A stretch of DNA of 64,000 bases from contig JAEWOS010000003.1 of the NCBI GenBank assembly GCA_023460855.1, forward strand, positions 62,001 through 126,000, written 5' to 3'. Position 1 is the stretch's first letter; each line of letters begins with the position of its first letter. This stretch comes from Bacteroidota bacterium. Lineage in GTDB: Bacteria; Bacteroidota; Bacteroidia; Flavobacteriales; Weeksellaceae. The position numbers were made by a program, and so were the translations under genes. A model generated the notes under the pieces. The model was not told the origin of the DNA. It saw only the letters and a program-made list of their open reading frames with translations, and ran no database searches. This document shows positions 33,890-41,680 of the stretch, one piece after another.

Positions 33890-34387
33890 ATGGCTACAAT
33901 AAAATTAAAAGGTAACGATACCAACACCATCGGCACATTAACGGAAAAAGGCTTCGCTGTACACGATTTTGCGCTGGTGAATGATAAACTGGATGTAAAA
34001 ACACTCGATAACTACGCGGGAAAAAGAAAGATCTTCAATATTTTCCCAAGCATTGATACAGGTGTTTGCGCTGCAGCAGCAAGAAAATTTAATGAAAAGG
34101 CAGGTGACCTTAACAACACTGTTGTAATCAACGTTTCCAAGGATCTTCCGTTCGCGCTTGCAAGATTCTGCGCTGCTGAAGGACTGGATCATGTAGAATC
34201 GCTTTCAGATTTCCGTGGAAATTTTGGCGACGAATACGGCGTGACAATCGTGGACGGTCCGATGAAAGGCTTGCTTTCCCGCGCTGTAATTGTTACCGAC
34301 GAAAACAATCAGGTGCTGTACACAGAACAGGTTCCGGAAATTACGGAAGAACCAAATTACGATGCCGCACTTGCTGCACTTGATTAA
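33890..34387 (+). CDS. tpx: Thiol peroxidase (atypical 2-Cys peroxiredoxin)
   Basis: A 165-residue Tpx that reduces hydroperoxides with thioredoxin. The peroxidatic cysteine is in PSIDTGVCAAAARKF and the resolving cysteine in LPFALARFCAAEG, the normal Tpx spacing. LSRAVIVTD is the conserved substrate region. I take the ATG at 33890 because the family starts MATIKLKGN; a frame start at 33854 adds 12 unlike residues. Cytoplasmic or periplasmic location is unclear; no signal is seen. Confidence 0.93.
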   Translation: MATIKLKGNDTNTIGTLTEKGFAVHDFALVNDKLDVKTLDNYAGKRKIFNIFPSIDTGVCAAAARKFNEKAGDLNNTVVINVSKDLPFALARFCAAEGLDHVESLSDFRGNFGDEYGVTIVDGPMKGLLSRAVIVTDENNQVLYTEQVPEITEEPNYDAALAALD

Positions 34388-34409
34388 TACCTTTTTGAAA
34401 CAAAATTTT

Positions 34410-34440
34410 GCCGTTTCCTTTTTTTGGAAGCGGCTTTTTT
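34410..34440 (+). terminator. Terminator after tpx
   Basis: GCCGTTTCC and GGAAGCGGC form a 9-bp stem (one G-U) with a T7 loop, followed by TTTTTT. It also abuts the convergent alkB stop. Confidence 0.8.
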
Positions 34441-35044
34441 ATGGCACAATGGTGCGGAATGTAAGATTGATGCGCGGCTCCGTTACTTTTCTTGATTTGG
34501 GTAAACTGTGCAGCCAGTGCGTCTGAATACTTCCCTTCATCAACAGCAGACTTCCGTGTTCCAGAATCTGCTCAGTTTTTTCACCGGTTTCTTTCTGTTT
34601 GCAAACAAATTTTCTTTCAGCACCTAAACTCACGGAAGCGATGGCACCGTTTTTTTTGAGTTCCTTTTCATTGTCGCTGTGCCACGCCATTCCTTCTTCA
34701 CCACTGTGATACAGATTCAGCAGGCACGAATTGAATTCTTCTCCGGTAAAATTCTCTACGCATTTTTTTAGTTCGACAAGTTCCGGCGTCCAGACTGATG
34801 CAACTTTTAACGTGTTTGAATATTTGTAACTGAAAGGCCGGTCGCCAAACCAGGCGTATTTCCGCTTCGTTATTATTTTTTTTCCGAACATGATCACTTC
34901 GTCATGCTTCCATTCGATATCTGCAAAAAGTATCCGAAAGAAGCGGTCAGCATTTTCGCCGTCCAGAAAACCCCGGAAATAATACAGTTCACCATCACGG
35001 GATAACAAATTCGGCGCAGCAGGATTTCCGTCTATCATACACAA
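34439..35044 (-). CDS. alkB: Alpha-ketoglutarate-dependent dioxygenase AlkB
   Basis: A 201-residue Fe(II)/2-oxoglutarate dioxygenase that demethylates alkylated bases. The iron triad is visible as HSD (in MAWHSDNEKEL) and the downstream His in THWLHSLPKS; RKVTEPRINLTFR supplies the two arginines binding 2-oxoglutarate. SLGAERKFV is also conserved. The length matches the AlkB family of Bacteroidota. A TAATTTTG box (35058-35065) stands 13 bp before the ATG. It converges on tpx. Confidence 0.9.
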   Translation of the reverse strand: MCMIDGNPAAPNLLSRDGELYYFRGFLDGENADRFFRILFADIEWKHDEVIMFGKKIITKRKYAWFGDRPFSYKYSNTLKVASVWTPELVELKKCVENFTGEEFNSCLLNLYHSGEEGMAWHSDNEKELKKNGAIASVSLGAERKFVCKQKETGEKTEQILEHGSLLLMKGSIQTHWLHSLPKSRKVTEPRINLTFRTIVP

Positions 35045-35057
35045 GAGAATACAAATT

Positions 35058-35065
35058 CAAAATTA
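35058..35065 (-). promoter_or_regulatory. Promoter -7 box TAATTTTG for alkB
   Basis: Fits TAnnTTTG on the minus strand, 13 bp before the alkB ATG. Confidence 0.4.
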
Positions 35066-35171
35066 GCACGAATTCCGGGAACGTGGTAAAAAGCGCAAAA
35101 ATTAAACTAAAAATTAATTGTTTGCTGTGCTTCGCTTAACACTTTTTCTTAGCTTTAATGCTGTAAAATTC

Positions 35172-35738
35172 ATGAAAATGAAAAATTCCTTGCTGCTCAT
35201 TTTTGCAGCGTCTGCGCTGTTGACAGGTTGTACGAAAAAAGAAAATACTTCAGAAATCATAAAGACAGACAATCAAATTTCTTCAGATACTGTTCAGGAA
35301 TTTCCTACTGCCGGTTCATCAGGTCAGGAAACGGCTCAAATTCACGCTGCAACCACTGATATCAATCCGCCAATTCCGGATGGACCAACAGATTCGGTCA
35401 TCACAACAGATGAAATGATCTACAGCGATTATCCGGCGGACAATTTACCGATGGAAAAACTGAGCCGGACAATCACGAATGAAGAGCAGGTCGTTTATGT
35501 GAAAATTCAGAATGCCAAAACCGGCCAGACTTTCAGCGTTCAGGTTGAGCATGAAAATCCTGAAGGAAATATTGCGGTCAGGCATATTTATGGTCCCGGA
35601 ATGCAGGAAGGACCTTTCGGAAATACAGTCGATTATAAAATTCCGAAGGACGGCGATTATACATTCGCAATCAAAAAAAACAACAGAGCCGAAGGTAGAC
35701 AGTCCGGCAATATTCTCATAACGCTAACAAAAAAGTAA
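35172..35738 (+). CDS. Hypothetical lipoprotein
   Basis: A 188-residue lipoprotein from the ATG at 35172, with MKMKNSLLLIFAASALLTGC as the lipobox signal. An Asp/Thr/Ser-rich spacer runs to about residue 85. A domain of about 100 residues follows with YVKIQNAKTGQTFSVQVEHENPEGNI and YTFAIKKNNRAEGRQSGN, which reads as a beta-sandwich. No known family recognised. Its TAA overlaps the ATG of the Crp/Fnr gene (TAATG), so expression of the two is linked. Confidence 0.72.
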   Translation: MKMKNSLLLIFAASALLTGCTKKENTSEIIKTDNQISSDTVQEFPTAGSSGQETAQIHAATTDINPPIPDGPTDSVITTDEMIYSDYPADNLPMEKLSRTITNEEQVVYVKIQNAKTGQTFSVQVEHENPEGNIAVRHIYGPGMQEGPFGNTVDYKIPKDGDYTFAIKKNNRAEGRQSGNILITLTKK

Positions 35739-36304
35739 TGAAGTCCGGTCTGCGCTTTATTTATCAGCATCCCCTGATTTCAGAACAGGATCTCGAAGAG
35801 ATTGCCGCGTTTCATCATCCGGTTGATTTCGGAAAAAACGAATTTCTTTTGAAGGACGGACAGACCGCAGATTCCTATTACATCCTGAACGAAGGCCTGG
35901 TTCGCGCATTTGTACATGATTACGATAACACCGAAATTACTACGGAGTTTTTCGTCGGGAATGATATTGTAATTGTTCCGTCGTCGCTCTTTCAGAAAAA
36001 TCCTTCAATGGAAAATCTGCAGGCGGTTACAGACTGTTCACTACTGGAAATAAAATACGATGATTTCCAGACTTTATTCCACAAAATAGAAGGAATGCGG
36101 GAATGGGGACGCATGTGGTTCACCTACCAGCTTTTTGCTGTAAAGCAGCGTTCCCTGGACATGGTAATGGAAAGCGCAACCGAAAGATACCGCAAACTCA
36201 TGCAGGAAAAACCACAGATTCTGCTGAATGCACCTTTGAAACAGATTGCGTCTTATCTGGGAATCACCGACTCCTCATTAAGCCGCATCCGGAGAGAAAT
36301 TTAA
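35738..36304 (+). CDS. Crp/Fnr family transcriptional regulator
   Basis: A 188-residue protein. A cyclic-nucleotide-binding beta-barrel is at about 20-125 (FGKNEFLLKDGQTADSYYILNEGLVR), then a dimer helix. The C-terminal helix-turn-helix includes LKQIASYLGITDSSLSRIRREI. No cysteine cluster for an iron-sulfur centre is seen, so it belongs with the effector-less or cAMP-type Bacteroidota Crp proteins. It overlaps the lipoprotein gene by 1 bp and precedes a run of small enzyme genes on the same strand. Confidence 0.88.
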   Translation: MKSGLRFIYQHPLISEQDLEEIAAFHHPVDFGKNEFLLKDGQTADSYYILNEGLVRAFVHDYDNTEITTEFFVGNDIVIVPSSLFQKNPSMENLQAVTDCSLLEIKYDDFQTLFHKIEGMREWGRMWFTYQLFAVKQRSLDMVMESATERYRKLMQEKPQILLNAPLKQIASYLGITDSSLSRIRREI

Positions 36305-36315
36305 AATAACAAAAT

Positions 36316-36621
36316 ATGATTAATGTAATTGTTACGTACACGGTAGAAGACGAATTTGTCGCGACCAACAAAGAAAACATCAGACTCTTTCTTAAAGAGT
36401 TTGAAAAACTGGAAAATGAACGCTTCTCTTATCAGGTGCTTCTTCAGGAAGACGGACAGACTTTTGTCCATATTTCCAAATATGCAGATAAAGAAATACA
36501 GGAAAAACTGCTGAACCTGCCCCAGTTTTTAATTTTCCAGAAACAACGGGACGACAGTGGCCTTCTGTTACCGCCTGTAATTCAGACGTGCGAGTTTATC
36601 GGTTCAAAGGGAAAATTCTGA
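36316..36621 (+). CDS. Hypothetical protein, possible dimeric alpha-beta barrel
   Basis: A 101-residue protein 11 bp after the Crp/Fnr gene. The pattern INVIVTYTVEDEFVATNKENIRLFLKEFEKLENERFSYQVL fits an antibiotic-biosynthesis-monooxygenase-like ferredoxin fold with the ending FEQKQ replaced by FQKQRDDSGLLL. Weak assignment. No signal peptide. Confidence 0.6.
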   Translation: MINVIVTYTVEDEFVATNKENIRLFLKEFEKLENERFSYQVLLQEDGQTFVHISKYADKEIQEKLLNLPQFLIFQKQRDDSGLLLPPVIQTCEFIGSKGKF

Positions 36622-36694
36622 TTTCTTGTCTTATGGCAAGTGCAGTATTTCCGAAACAGGATACCTTTGAATTAAAGATTTAACCCACATCATA

Positions 36695-37150
36695 ATGGAA
36701 GCAAAGGCACTTCAGTTCATGAAAATTCAGTTAAAGTTTAATGACCAGGTCATCGTTAAAAATATTGACGAAATTTCGAATGAAGAAGCGCTTATTTTTC
36801 CGGCTGGCGGTGCTAATCCTGCGAACTGGATTTTCGGTCATTTAATATTTATCCGCAATTCCATGATTGAAATACTCGGCGGAAAAGCGGTGTGGAATAA
36901 TGACGCGTACACATTCTACGAACGCGGTGCAGAACCAAAAGCTCATACTGGTAAATTCCCGGAATTTGATATACTGAAAAACTTTTATTCCGAATCCCGG
37001 ATTATTTTGGACAGATTACTTTCGGAAACCGAATATATTAACGAAAAGGACGCTGAAGATCTTGCCGCACTAATGCTCCACGAAATTTATCACGCCGGAC
37101 AGCTTGGCTATATGCGAAGATTACTGGGAAAAGAAGGCGCAGTAAAATGA
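36695..37150 (+). CDS. DinB family protein
   Basis: A 151-residue four-helix protein. NWIFGHLIFIRNSMIEILGG carries the first metal-ligand His, and LMLHEIYHAGQLGYMRRLLG supplies HxxxH near the C-terminus. DinB/YfiT folds use a His triad to bind a divalent metal and often act as bacillithiol- or glutathione-type transferases, but substrates of most are unknown. It begins the run of small stand-alone enzymes to 40140. Confidence 0.82.
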   Translation: MEAKALQFMKIQLKFNDQVIVKNIDEISNEEALIFPAGGANPANWIFGHLIFIRNSMIEILGGKAVWNNDAYTFYERGAEPKAHTGKFPEFDILKNFYSESRIILDRLLSETEYINEKDAEDLAALMLHEIYHAGQLGYMRRLLGKEGAVK

Positions 37151-37229
37151 TGCGTTAAATAATTCCCAATTAATAACTCCTTAACTAAGACAGGCCTTTC
37201 AAATTTCTAATTTTAACAAAAACAGACAA

Positions 37230-37592
37230 ATGGAAAATAAACAGATCGCAAGACAGTTCATCGAAAACCTGTTCATCAACAACGATAAAGCTTACGAAGT
37301 GGTAGATCCGGAAATCCGTGTCAACTGGCCGGGATTCGGAATGGATGATATCGTGGGAAAAGACAATCTGCGCAGTTTTCTGGCAGATGGCGGACCCGAC
37401 AAAGTCATTGAGCAAAAAATAAATAATATTATTGCTGAAGGTGATATCGTAATCGGCGACGGAACGATGATTACCGAACGAAAAGGCAAAGTGGAAACTT
37501 CCCATTTTGCAGATATCTACACAATAAAAAACGGAAAGATTACCGATCTGAAATCGTACATGGTGATGGATCAAAAGAAAAACAATCAGTAA
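37230..37592 (+). CDS. SnoaL-like / NTF2-fold protein
   Basis: A 120-residue cone-shaped NTF2-fold protein: QIARQFIENLFINNDKAYEVVDPEIRVNWPGFGMDDIVG, then DIVIGDGTMI and GKITDLKSYMVMDQKK. Family members are mostly small enzymes or binding proteins. It ends 1 bp before the next gene, so the two are co-translated. Confidence 0.78.
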   Translation: MENKQIARQFIENLFINNDKAYEVVDPEIRVNWPGFGMDDIVGKDNLRSFLADGGPDKVIEQKINNIIAEGDIVIGDGTMITERKGKVETSHFADIYTIKNGKITDLKSYMVMDQKKNNQ

Positions 37593-37593
37593 A

Positions 37594-38010
37594 ATGGACG
37601 CACAGGTTTCACCATATCTTCTTTTCGATGGAGACTGTAAGAAAGCGCTGGAATTCTGCCATTCCATATTCGGTGGTGAATTATCGGTACAGGCTGCAGG
37701 AGAAACTCCGATGGCTGCACAATTTCCGGAAAACATGCACGACCGCATTATCAACGGGAGTGTCTCAGGAAAAAACCTTCAGCTAAGTGCTTCCGACTGG
37801 ATGCTGCCCGAAGAAAAACCGGCGAGAGGAAATATGAACTGTTTATATGTTTCGGGGACGGACAACGCAGAAACCGCTGAAATTTTTGCGGCACTTTCCG
37901 AAAACGGAAAAATTACCGATCCGTTAACGAAACAGCCTTTCGGTTTATACGGCAGATTAATCGATCAGTTTAATGTGATCTGGATGTTTCATTCAGAAAT
38001 AAATGAATAA
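37594..38010 (+). CDS. VOC family protein (PhnB-like)
   Basis: A 138-residue vicinal-oxygen-chelate fold: SPYLLFDGDCKKALEFCHSIFGGEL, later LSASDWMLPEE and FGLYGRLIDQFNVIWMF. The PhnB group resembles glyoxalase/bleomycin-resistance proteins without a known reaction. It is separated from the next VOC gene by 2 bp. Confidence 0.82.
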   Translation: MDAQVSPYLLFDGDCKKALEFCHSIFGGELSVQAAGETPMAAQFPENMHDRIINGSVSGKNLQLSASDWMLPEEKPARGNMNCLYVSGTDNAETAEIFAALSENGKITDPLTKQPFGLYGRLIDQFNVIWMFHSEINE

Positions 38011-38012
38011 GT

Positions 38013-38411
38013 ATGGAAAATGTCTGGTTAAATCTCCCCGTAAAAGATCTCGACAGAACAGAAAAATTCTACACCGGGATTGGCTTTTCGCCTAATGGTA
38101 AAAACTACAAAACTGATGAACTGGTCAGTTTCTTAGCAGGAAGCAATAAACTGATCGTGCATTTTTTCAGAGAAGATGTTTTAAAAACTGCAATGGACGG
38201 TGAAATCTGTGATGCTTCTTCGGCAAATGAAATGATGATCACGATCGGCTCAAAATCCAAAGAAGAAATCATCAAAATTACCGGAAAGATTGAAAATCTG
38301 GGCGGAACAGTGCACAAAAAACCGCAGAGAGACGGGGAATATTACGGCAGCACGTTCGCAGATCCTGATGGTCACAAATGGAATTTCCTTCTCCTGGAAA
38401 AAGGAATGTAA
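38013..38411 (+). CDS. VOC family protein (glyoxalase/bleomycin-resistance-like)
   Basis: A 132-residue VOC protein: MENVWLNLPVKDLDRTEKFYTGIGFSP and GEYYGSTFADPDGHKWNFLLLEKG. His and Glu residues in the last strand are typical metal ligands. Substrate not predictable. Same-strand neighbour of two other VOC genes. Confidence 0.83.
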   Translation: MENVWLNLPVKDLDRTEKFYTGIGFSPNGKNYKTDELVSFLAGSNKLIVHFFREDVLKTAMDGEICDASSANEMMITIGSKSKEEIIKITGKIENLGGTVHKKPQRDGEYYGSTFADPDGHKWNFLLLEKGM

Positions 38412-38436
38412 CCGGCTATTCTGAACTCACAATCAC

Positions 38437-38476
38437 TAATCTCAATTTCAAATCTCAAACCTCAAATCTCAAATTT
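38437..38476 (+). repeat. Short direct repeats CTCAAATCTCAAA
   Basis: The stretch contains three close copies of (A)ATCTCAA(A)-like units in the 72-bp gap between two VOC genes. A related sequence stands at 39690-39740. Role unknown; may be a by-product of duplication. Confidence 0.45.
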
Positions 38477-38483
38477 AATTATT

Positions 38484-38942
38484 ATGAAACTTAATCCTTA
38501 TCTCAACTTCGACGGAACGTGTGAAGAAGCGTTCAATTTCTACAAAAAAGTCTTTCAGACTGAATTCAATCAGTACGGAATCATGCGTTTTGGCGACATC
38601 CCGGAACAGGAAGGCATGACGATTCCCGATGAAATAAAAAACCGCATCATGCACATCGGAATCAACATCGGCGATCAGGTTTTAATGGGTTCCGACATCA
38701 TGCCCGGAATGAAAAACAATGCAGGCGGCGATGATTTCCGTTTAGGCGACAACTCCATCATCAGTATTCATCCCGATTCCCGCGAAGAAGCCGACCGCAT
38801 CTACAACGAACTTTCGGAAGGCGGAAGAGCCAACAATCCGATGGAAGAACAGTTCTGGGGCGATTACTGGGGAAGTCTCACCGACAAATTCGGTAACGAA
38901 TGGATGGTCAATTACAATGCGAACGAGCAGTCGACATTCTAA
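38484..38942 (+). CDS. VOC family protein (PhnB-like)
   Basis: A 152-residue VOC protein closely related to the one at 37594: KLNPYLNFDGTCEEAFNFYKKVFQTEF and EEQFWGDYWGSLTDKFGNEWMVNYN. This identical layout suggests tandem duplication within the cluster. Function unknown. Confidence 0.83.
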   Translation: MKLNPYLNFDGTCEEAFNFYKKVFQTEFNQYGIMRFGDIPEQEGMTIPDEIKNRIMHIGINIGDQVLMGSDIMPGMKNNAGGDDFRLGDNSIISIHPDSREEADRIYNELSEGGRANNPMEEQFWGDYWGSLTDKFGNEWMVNYNANEQSTF

Positions 38943-38957
38943 ATTTTTAATAATTTG

Positions 38958-38992
38958 GGCGGCTTGCAGCTTTCCTGCAGCCGCCTTTATTT
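38958..38992 (+). terminator. GC-rich terminator after VOC gene
   Basis: GGCGGCTTGCAG and CTGCAGCCGCC form an 11-bp stem with one bulged T, loop CTTTC, followed by TTTATTT. It lies 15 bp after the stop. Confidence 0.82.
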
Positions 38993-38997
38993 CCACC

Positions 38998-39080
38998 GCT
39001 GAAAGCTGCAACCGTGCTATCCGCTGCAATCTTTTTGCTTCACAAAAAGGATTTCCGCTGCTATCCCTGCCGCGAAGCGT
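38998..39080 (+). repeat. Possible dispersed palindromic intergenic element
   Basis: The segment contains AATCTTTTTG-CTTCA-CAAAAAGGATT, an imperfect hairpin, flanked by repeats of CCGCTGC and GCTATCC. I recall sequences like this recurring between genes of the Chryseobacterium group, but I cannot check that here. It lies in the 234-bp gap before the SRPBCC gene and codes for nothing convincing. Confidence 0.4.
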
Positions 39081-39176
39081 TTTACAAAATGAAGCTTTGG
39101 TTAATATCCACGCACCAAGAATTCATACAGGCATCAATGCGGAATAAAATTTCTACATTTAGCTAAAATTAAAAAA

Positions 39177-39674
39177 ATGAGCACGCAGACAGTATTCAAT
39201 ATTGACGAGCATGAAGCAACCTGCTTCTTTTCAAAAATTTTCACTGCAGAAGTTTCCGCGGTATGGAAAGGTTTTGCCGAACAGGAATTGCTGGACCAGT
39301 GGTGGGCTCCGGCTCCATGGAAAGCACAGACTTTAAAACACAGTTTCACAGATGGCGGAACCTGGCATTATGCCATGAAAGGTCCGGAAGGTGAAGAACA
39401 TTTCGCCGGTGTTGATTATAATGAAATTAACGAAAACCGCAGCATCAGCCTCACCGATTATTTCACAGACGAAGCAGGAACTGTTTCAACGGATCTGCCG
39501 GTCGCAGAATGGCTCATCGGATTTACCGGAGTTGCGGACGGTACAAAACTGACCGTCAATTTTCATTTTAAATCTGTGGAAGAAATGAACCGAATTCTCG
39601 ATATGGGTTTTAAGGATGGTTTCCTCACCGGAATGGAACAACTGGAACAGCTGATCGCCCAACAGAAACGATAA
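39177..39674 (+). CDS. SRPBCC (AHSA1/START-like) protein
   Basis: A 165-residue lipid-binding-fold protein. TAEVSAVWKGFAEQELLDQWWAP is the AHSA1 signature and GTKLTVNFHFKSVEEMNRIL another conserved region. Members carry out stress-linked or regulatory roles of unknown detail. It forms part of the small-protein cluster. Confidence 0.82.
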   Translation: MSTQTVFNIDEHEATCFFSKIFTAEVSAVWKGFAEQELLDQWWAPAPWKAQTLKHSFTDGGTWHYAMKGPEGEEHFAGVDYNEINENRSISLTDYFTDEAGTVSTDLPVAEWLIGFTGVADGTKLTVNFHFKSVEEMNRILDMGFKDGFLTGMEQLEQLIAQQKR

Positions 39675-39747
39675 TCTGAAATACTCCTATTCTTCAATCA
39701 CCAATCCTAGATCAAATTTTCACTGAATCTCAAAAAAACAAATTAAT

Positions 39748-40140
39748 ATGGAAAACAGACAGTACAATGTCGTAGGCTGGTTCGAAATCTACGTTCAGGA
39801 CATTGAAAAAGCAAAAAAATTCTACGGAGAAGTCTTTCAGGTAGAATTCGAAGACATGAATGATCCAACCGATCAGAACATGAAAATGGCCGCATTCCCA
39901 ATGCAGCAGCAAGAAGTTTATGGTGCTCCGGGATGTTTGGTACAAATGCAGGGAGTTCCGAGCGGCGGAAATTCAACCATTGTTTATTTTTCATCTGCAG
40001 ACTGCTCCGTGCAGGAAGCGCGTGTAGAAACGGCAGGCGGTAAAGTTTTCAAACCAAAAATGCCGATCGGCGAACACGGCTTTATGTCGCTGTGCTCCGA
40101 TGTTGACGGCAATATGTTCGGAATTCATTCGATGAACTAA
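39748..40140 (+). CDS. VOC family protein
   Basis: A 130-residue VOC protein: VVGWFEIYVQDIEKAKKFYGEVFQVEFEDMN, later GGNSTIVYFSSADCSVQEARVETAGGKVFKPK and GFMSLCSDVDGNMFGIHS. The last gene of the 36.7-40.1 kb cluster. Function unknown. Confidence 0.83.
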   Translation: MENRQYNVVGWFEIYVQDIEKAKKFYGEVFQVEFEDMNDPTDQNMKMAAFPMQQQEVYGAPGCLVQMQGVPSGGNSTIVYFSSADCSVQEARVETAGGKVFKPKMPIGEHGFMSLCSDVDGNMFGIHSMN

Positions 40141-40270
40141 GTTTTTAGTTGATCAATTTTTGCTGCGCTGTCCATTTTTTGTGAACGGCGCTTTTTTACA
40201 TTCACCATGCACCGGATTTTGATATCACCATCGGACTTTGCATCCTGTTTTCAGCATGAGTTTTTTATTT

Positions 40271-40278
40271 TACTTTTG
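40271..40278 (+). promoter_or_regulatory. Promoter -7 box TACTTTTG
   Basis: Matches TAnnTTTG, 12 bp before the ATG of the GldA-like ATPase gene. Confidence 0.45.
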
Positions 40279-40290
40279 TAAAAAAAAGAA

Positions 40291-41025
40291 ATGTCGCTGG
40301 AAATATCGGGTTTAACGAAAAAATTTGGAGAGCAGACTGCGCTCAACAACATCAACCTCATCATCGATAAAAATGAAATCATCGGACTGCTCGGACCAAA
40401 CGGTGCCGGAAAATCCACGCTGATGAAATCCATTGCAGGTGCGCTGCGAATTAATGAAGGCGAAATTTTATTTCAGGAACTCGATGTTACTCAAAATGAA
40501 ATAGAAGCGAAAAAAAACATCGGTTTCCTGCCGGAAAACAATCCGCTTTACACCGATATGTACGTGAAGGAATCCCTGAAATTCGTTGCGGACATCCACA
40601 AAATCCCGGCTTCACGAGTGGAAGAAGTAATCGAACTCGTGGGAATTACGCCCGAAAAATCGAAGAAAATTTCCCAGCTTTCAAAAGGTTACAAACAAAG
40701 AGTAGGGTTGGCGCAGGCCATTTTACATCAACCGGATTTATTGATTCTCGATGAACCGACAAACGGACTCGATCCGAATCAGATTATAGAAATCAGAAAC
40801 GTTATCCGCGAAATCGGAAAAGAGAAAACCGTCATCCTTTCCACGCACATCATGCAGGAAGTGGAAGCTTTATGCTCGCGCGTCATTCTGATTCATAAAG
40901 GAAATATCGTTACCGATTCTCCTATTGATGAATTCAAAGGGAAATTTGACAATCTAGAAGACGCATTTGCGTTTTATACTTCAGAAACTGTTGAAGAGTC
41001 TGAAAAAGTTGATAATGTAGATTAA
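40291..41025 (+). CDS. ABC transporter ATP-binding protein (GldA-like)
   Basis: A 244-residue ATPase. Walker A GPNGAGKST (residues about 36-44), signature LSKGYKQR, Walker B LLILDEPTNGLD and the H-loop ILSTHIMQEVEALC. The sequence resembles the gliding-motility ATPase GldA (LPENNPLYTDMYVKE), but it is shorter than GldA proteins of gliding flavobacteria. No permease gene is next to it, so its membrane partner is unknown. Confidence 0.88.
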   Translation: MSLEISGLTKKFGEQTALNNINLIIDKNEIIGLLGPNGAGKSTLMKSIAGALRINEGEILFQELDVTQNEIEAKKNIGFLPENNPLYTDMYVKESLKFVADIHKIPASRVEEVIELVGITPEKSKKISQLSKGYKQRVGLAQAILHQPDLLILDEPTNGLDPNQIIEIRNVIREIGKEKTVILSTHIMQEVEALCSRVILIHKGNIVTDSPIDEFKGKFDNLEDAFAFYTSETVEESEKVDNVD

Positions 41026-41040
41026 ATACTATTAGAAGCA

Positions 41041-41067
41041 AAAAACCACCGTTCTCCAGTGGTTTTT
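41041..41067. terminator. Bidirectional terminator
   Basis: AAAAACCAC and GTGGTTTTT form a 9-bp stem around a 9-nt loop, between the ABC gene and the convergent gene at 41086. Confidence 0.82.
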
Positions 41068-41085
41068 ATTAATAAGAGGTCCGTT

Positions 41086-41670
41086 CTACCTGTTATCATA
41101 TTCCTGTAAAAGAGCAATAACTTCATAATGAGATTTTTCATCTTTGAGCCTTGCTTGCAAATCTGGATATTCTGCAAAAGTATCATTCAATGTCTTCCTA
41201 ATTCCCCAATTGTTCTTTTTGATCTCATCTCTTTTTCGGTCAATAAAATAATCTATTGAATTGATGTTTCCATAAATATTGCTGATGTAAAAGTCTCTGA
41301 CGTAATCAATCTTATTTCCATCAAATAACACCTCCACCAGGCCACTTTCCTTCGGTAAATAATTTAATGAGGAATAATATTTATGGACATTACCTTCCAA
41401 ATCTGTAATTTCTAAATACTGAAGGTCTTCTTCCTTCACAGTCTTCTTTTCACCATTGGGCTCATAAAACCTCATCTTCTTAACAATAGTATGTACAGAA
41501 AACTTTGTCATTTTGATTACTCCAACATTCATAATGCGCGAAGAAATAGTATCATTTGAATTTTTAAGAACATATCTTGCCGGGAAATGGTTGTCTTTAA
41601 ATTCAAATTTCTGCTGTGCGAATATTAACAAACACTGGAAACTGAACAGCAGTAAAAATATTTTTTTCAT
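41086..41670 (-). CDS. Hypothetical secreted protein
   Basis: A 194-residue protein with an N-terminal signal peptide (ILLLFSFQCLLIFAQ-like, cleaved near residue 19). The mature part is rich in Lys/Asp/Asn and contains FYEPNGEKKTVKEEDLQYLEITDLEGN. Periplasmic or surface location likely. No known family recognised. It lies 10 bp downstream of lpdA. Confidence 0.72.
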   Translation of the reverse strand: MKKIFLLLFSFQCLLIFAQQKFEFKDNHFPARYVLKNSNDTISSRIMNVGVIKMTKFSVHTIVKKMRFYEPNGEKKTVKEEDLQYLEITDLEGNVHKYYSSLNYLPKESGLVEVLFDGNKIDYVRDFYISNIYGNINSIDYFIDRKRDEIKKNNWGIRKTLNDTFAEYPDLQARLKDEKSHYEVIALLQEYDNR

Positions 41671-41680
41671 TTCAATTATT

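Noticed and set aside
38917..39147. A 76-codon ORF after the VOC gene
   Set aside because: It overlaps the VOC end, the terminator and the palindromic element, and its composition is not protein-like.
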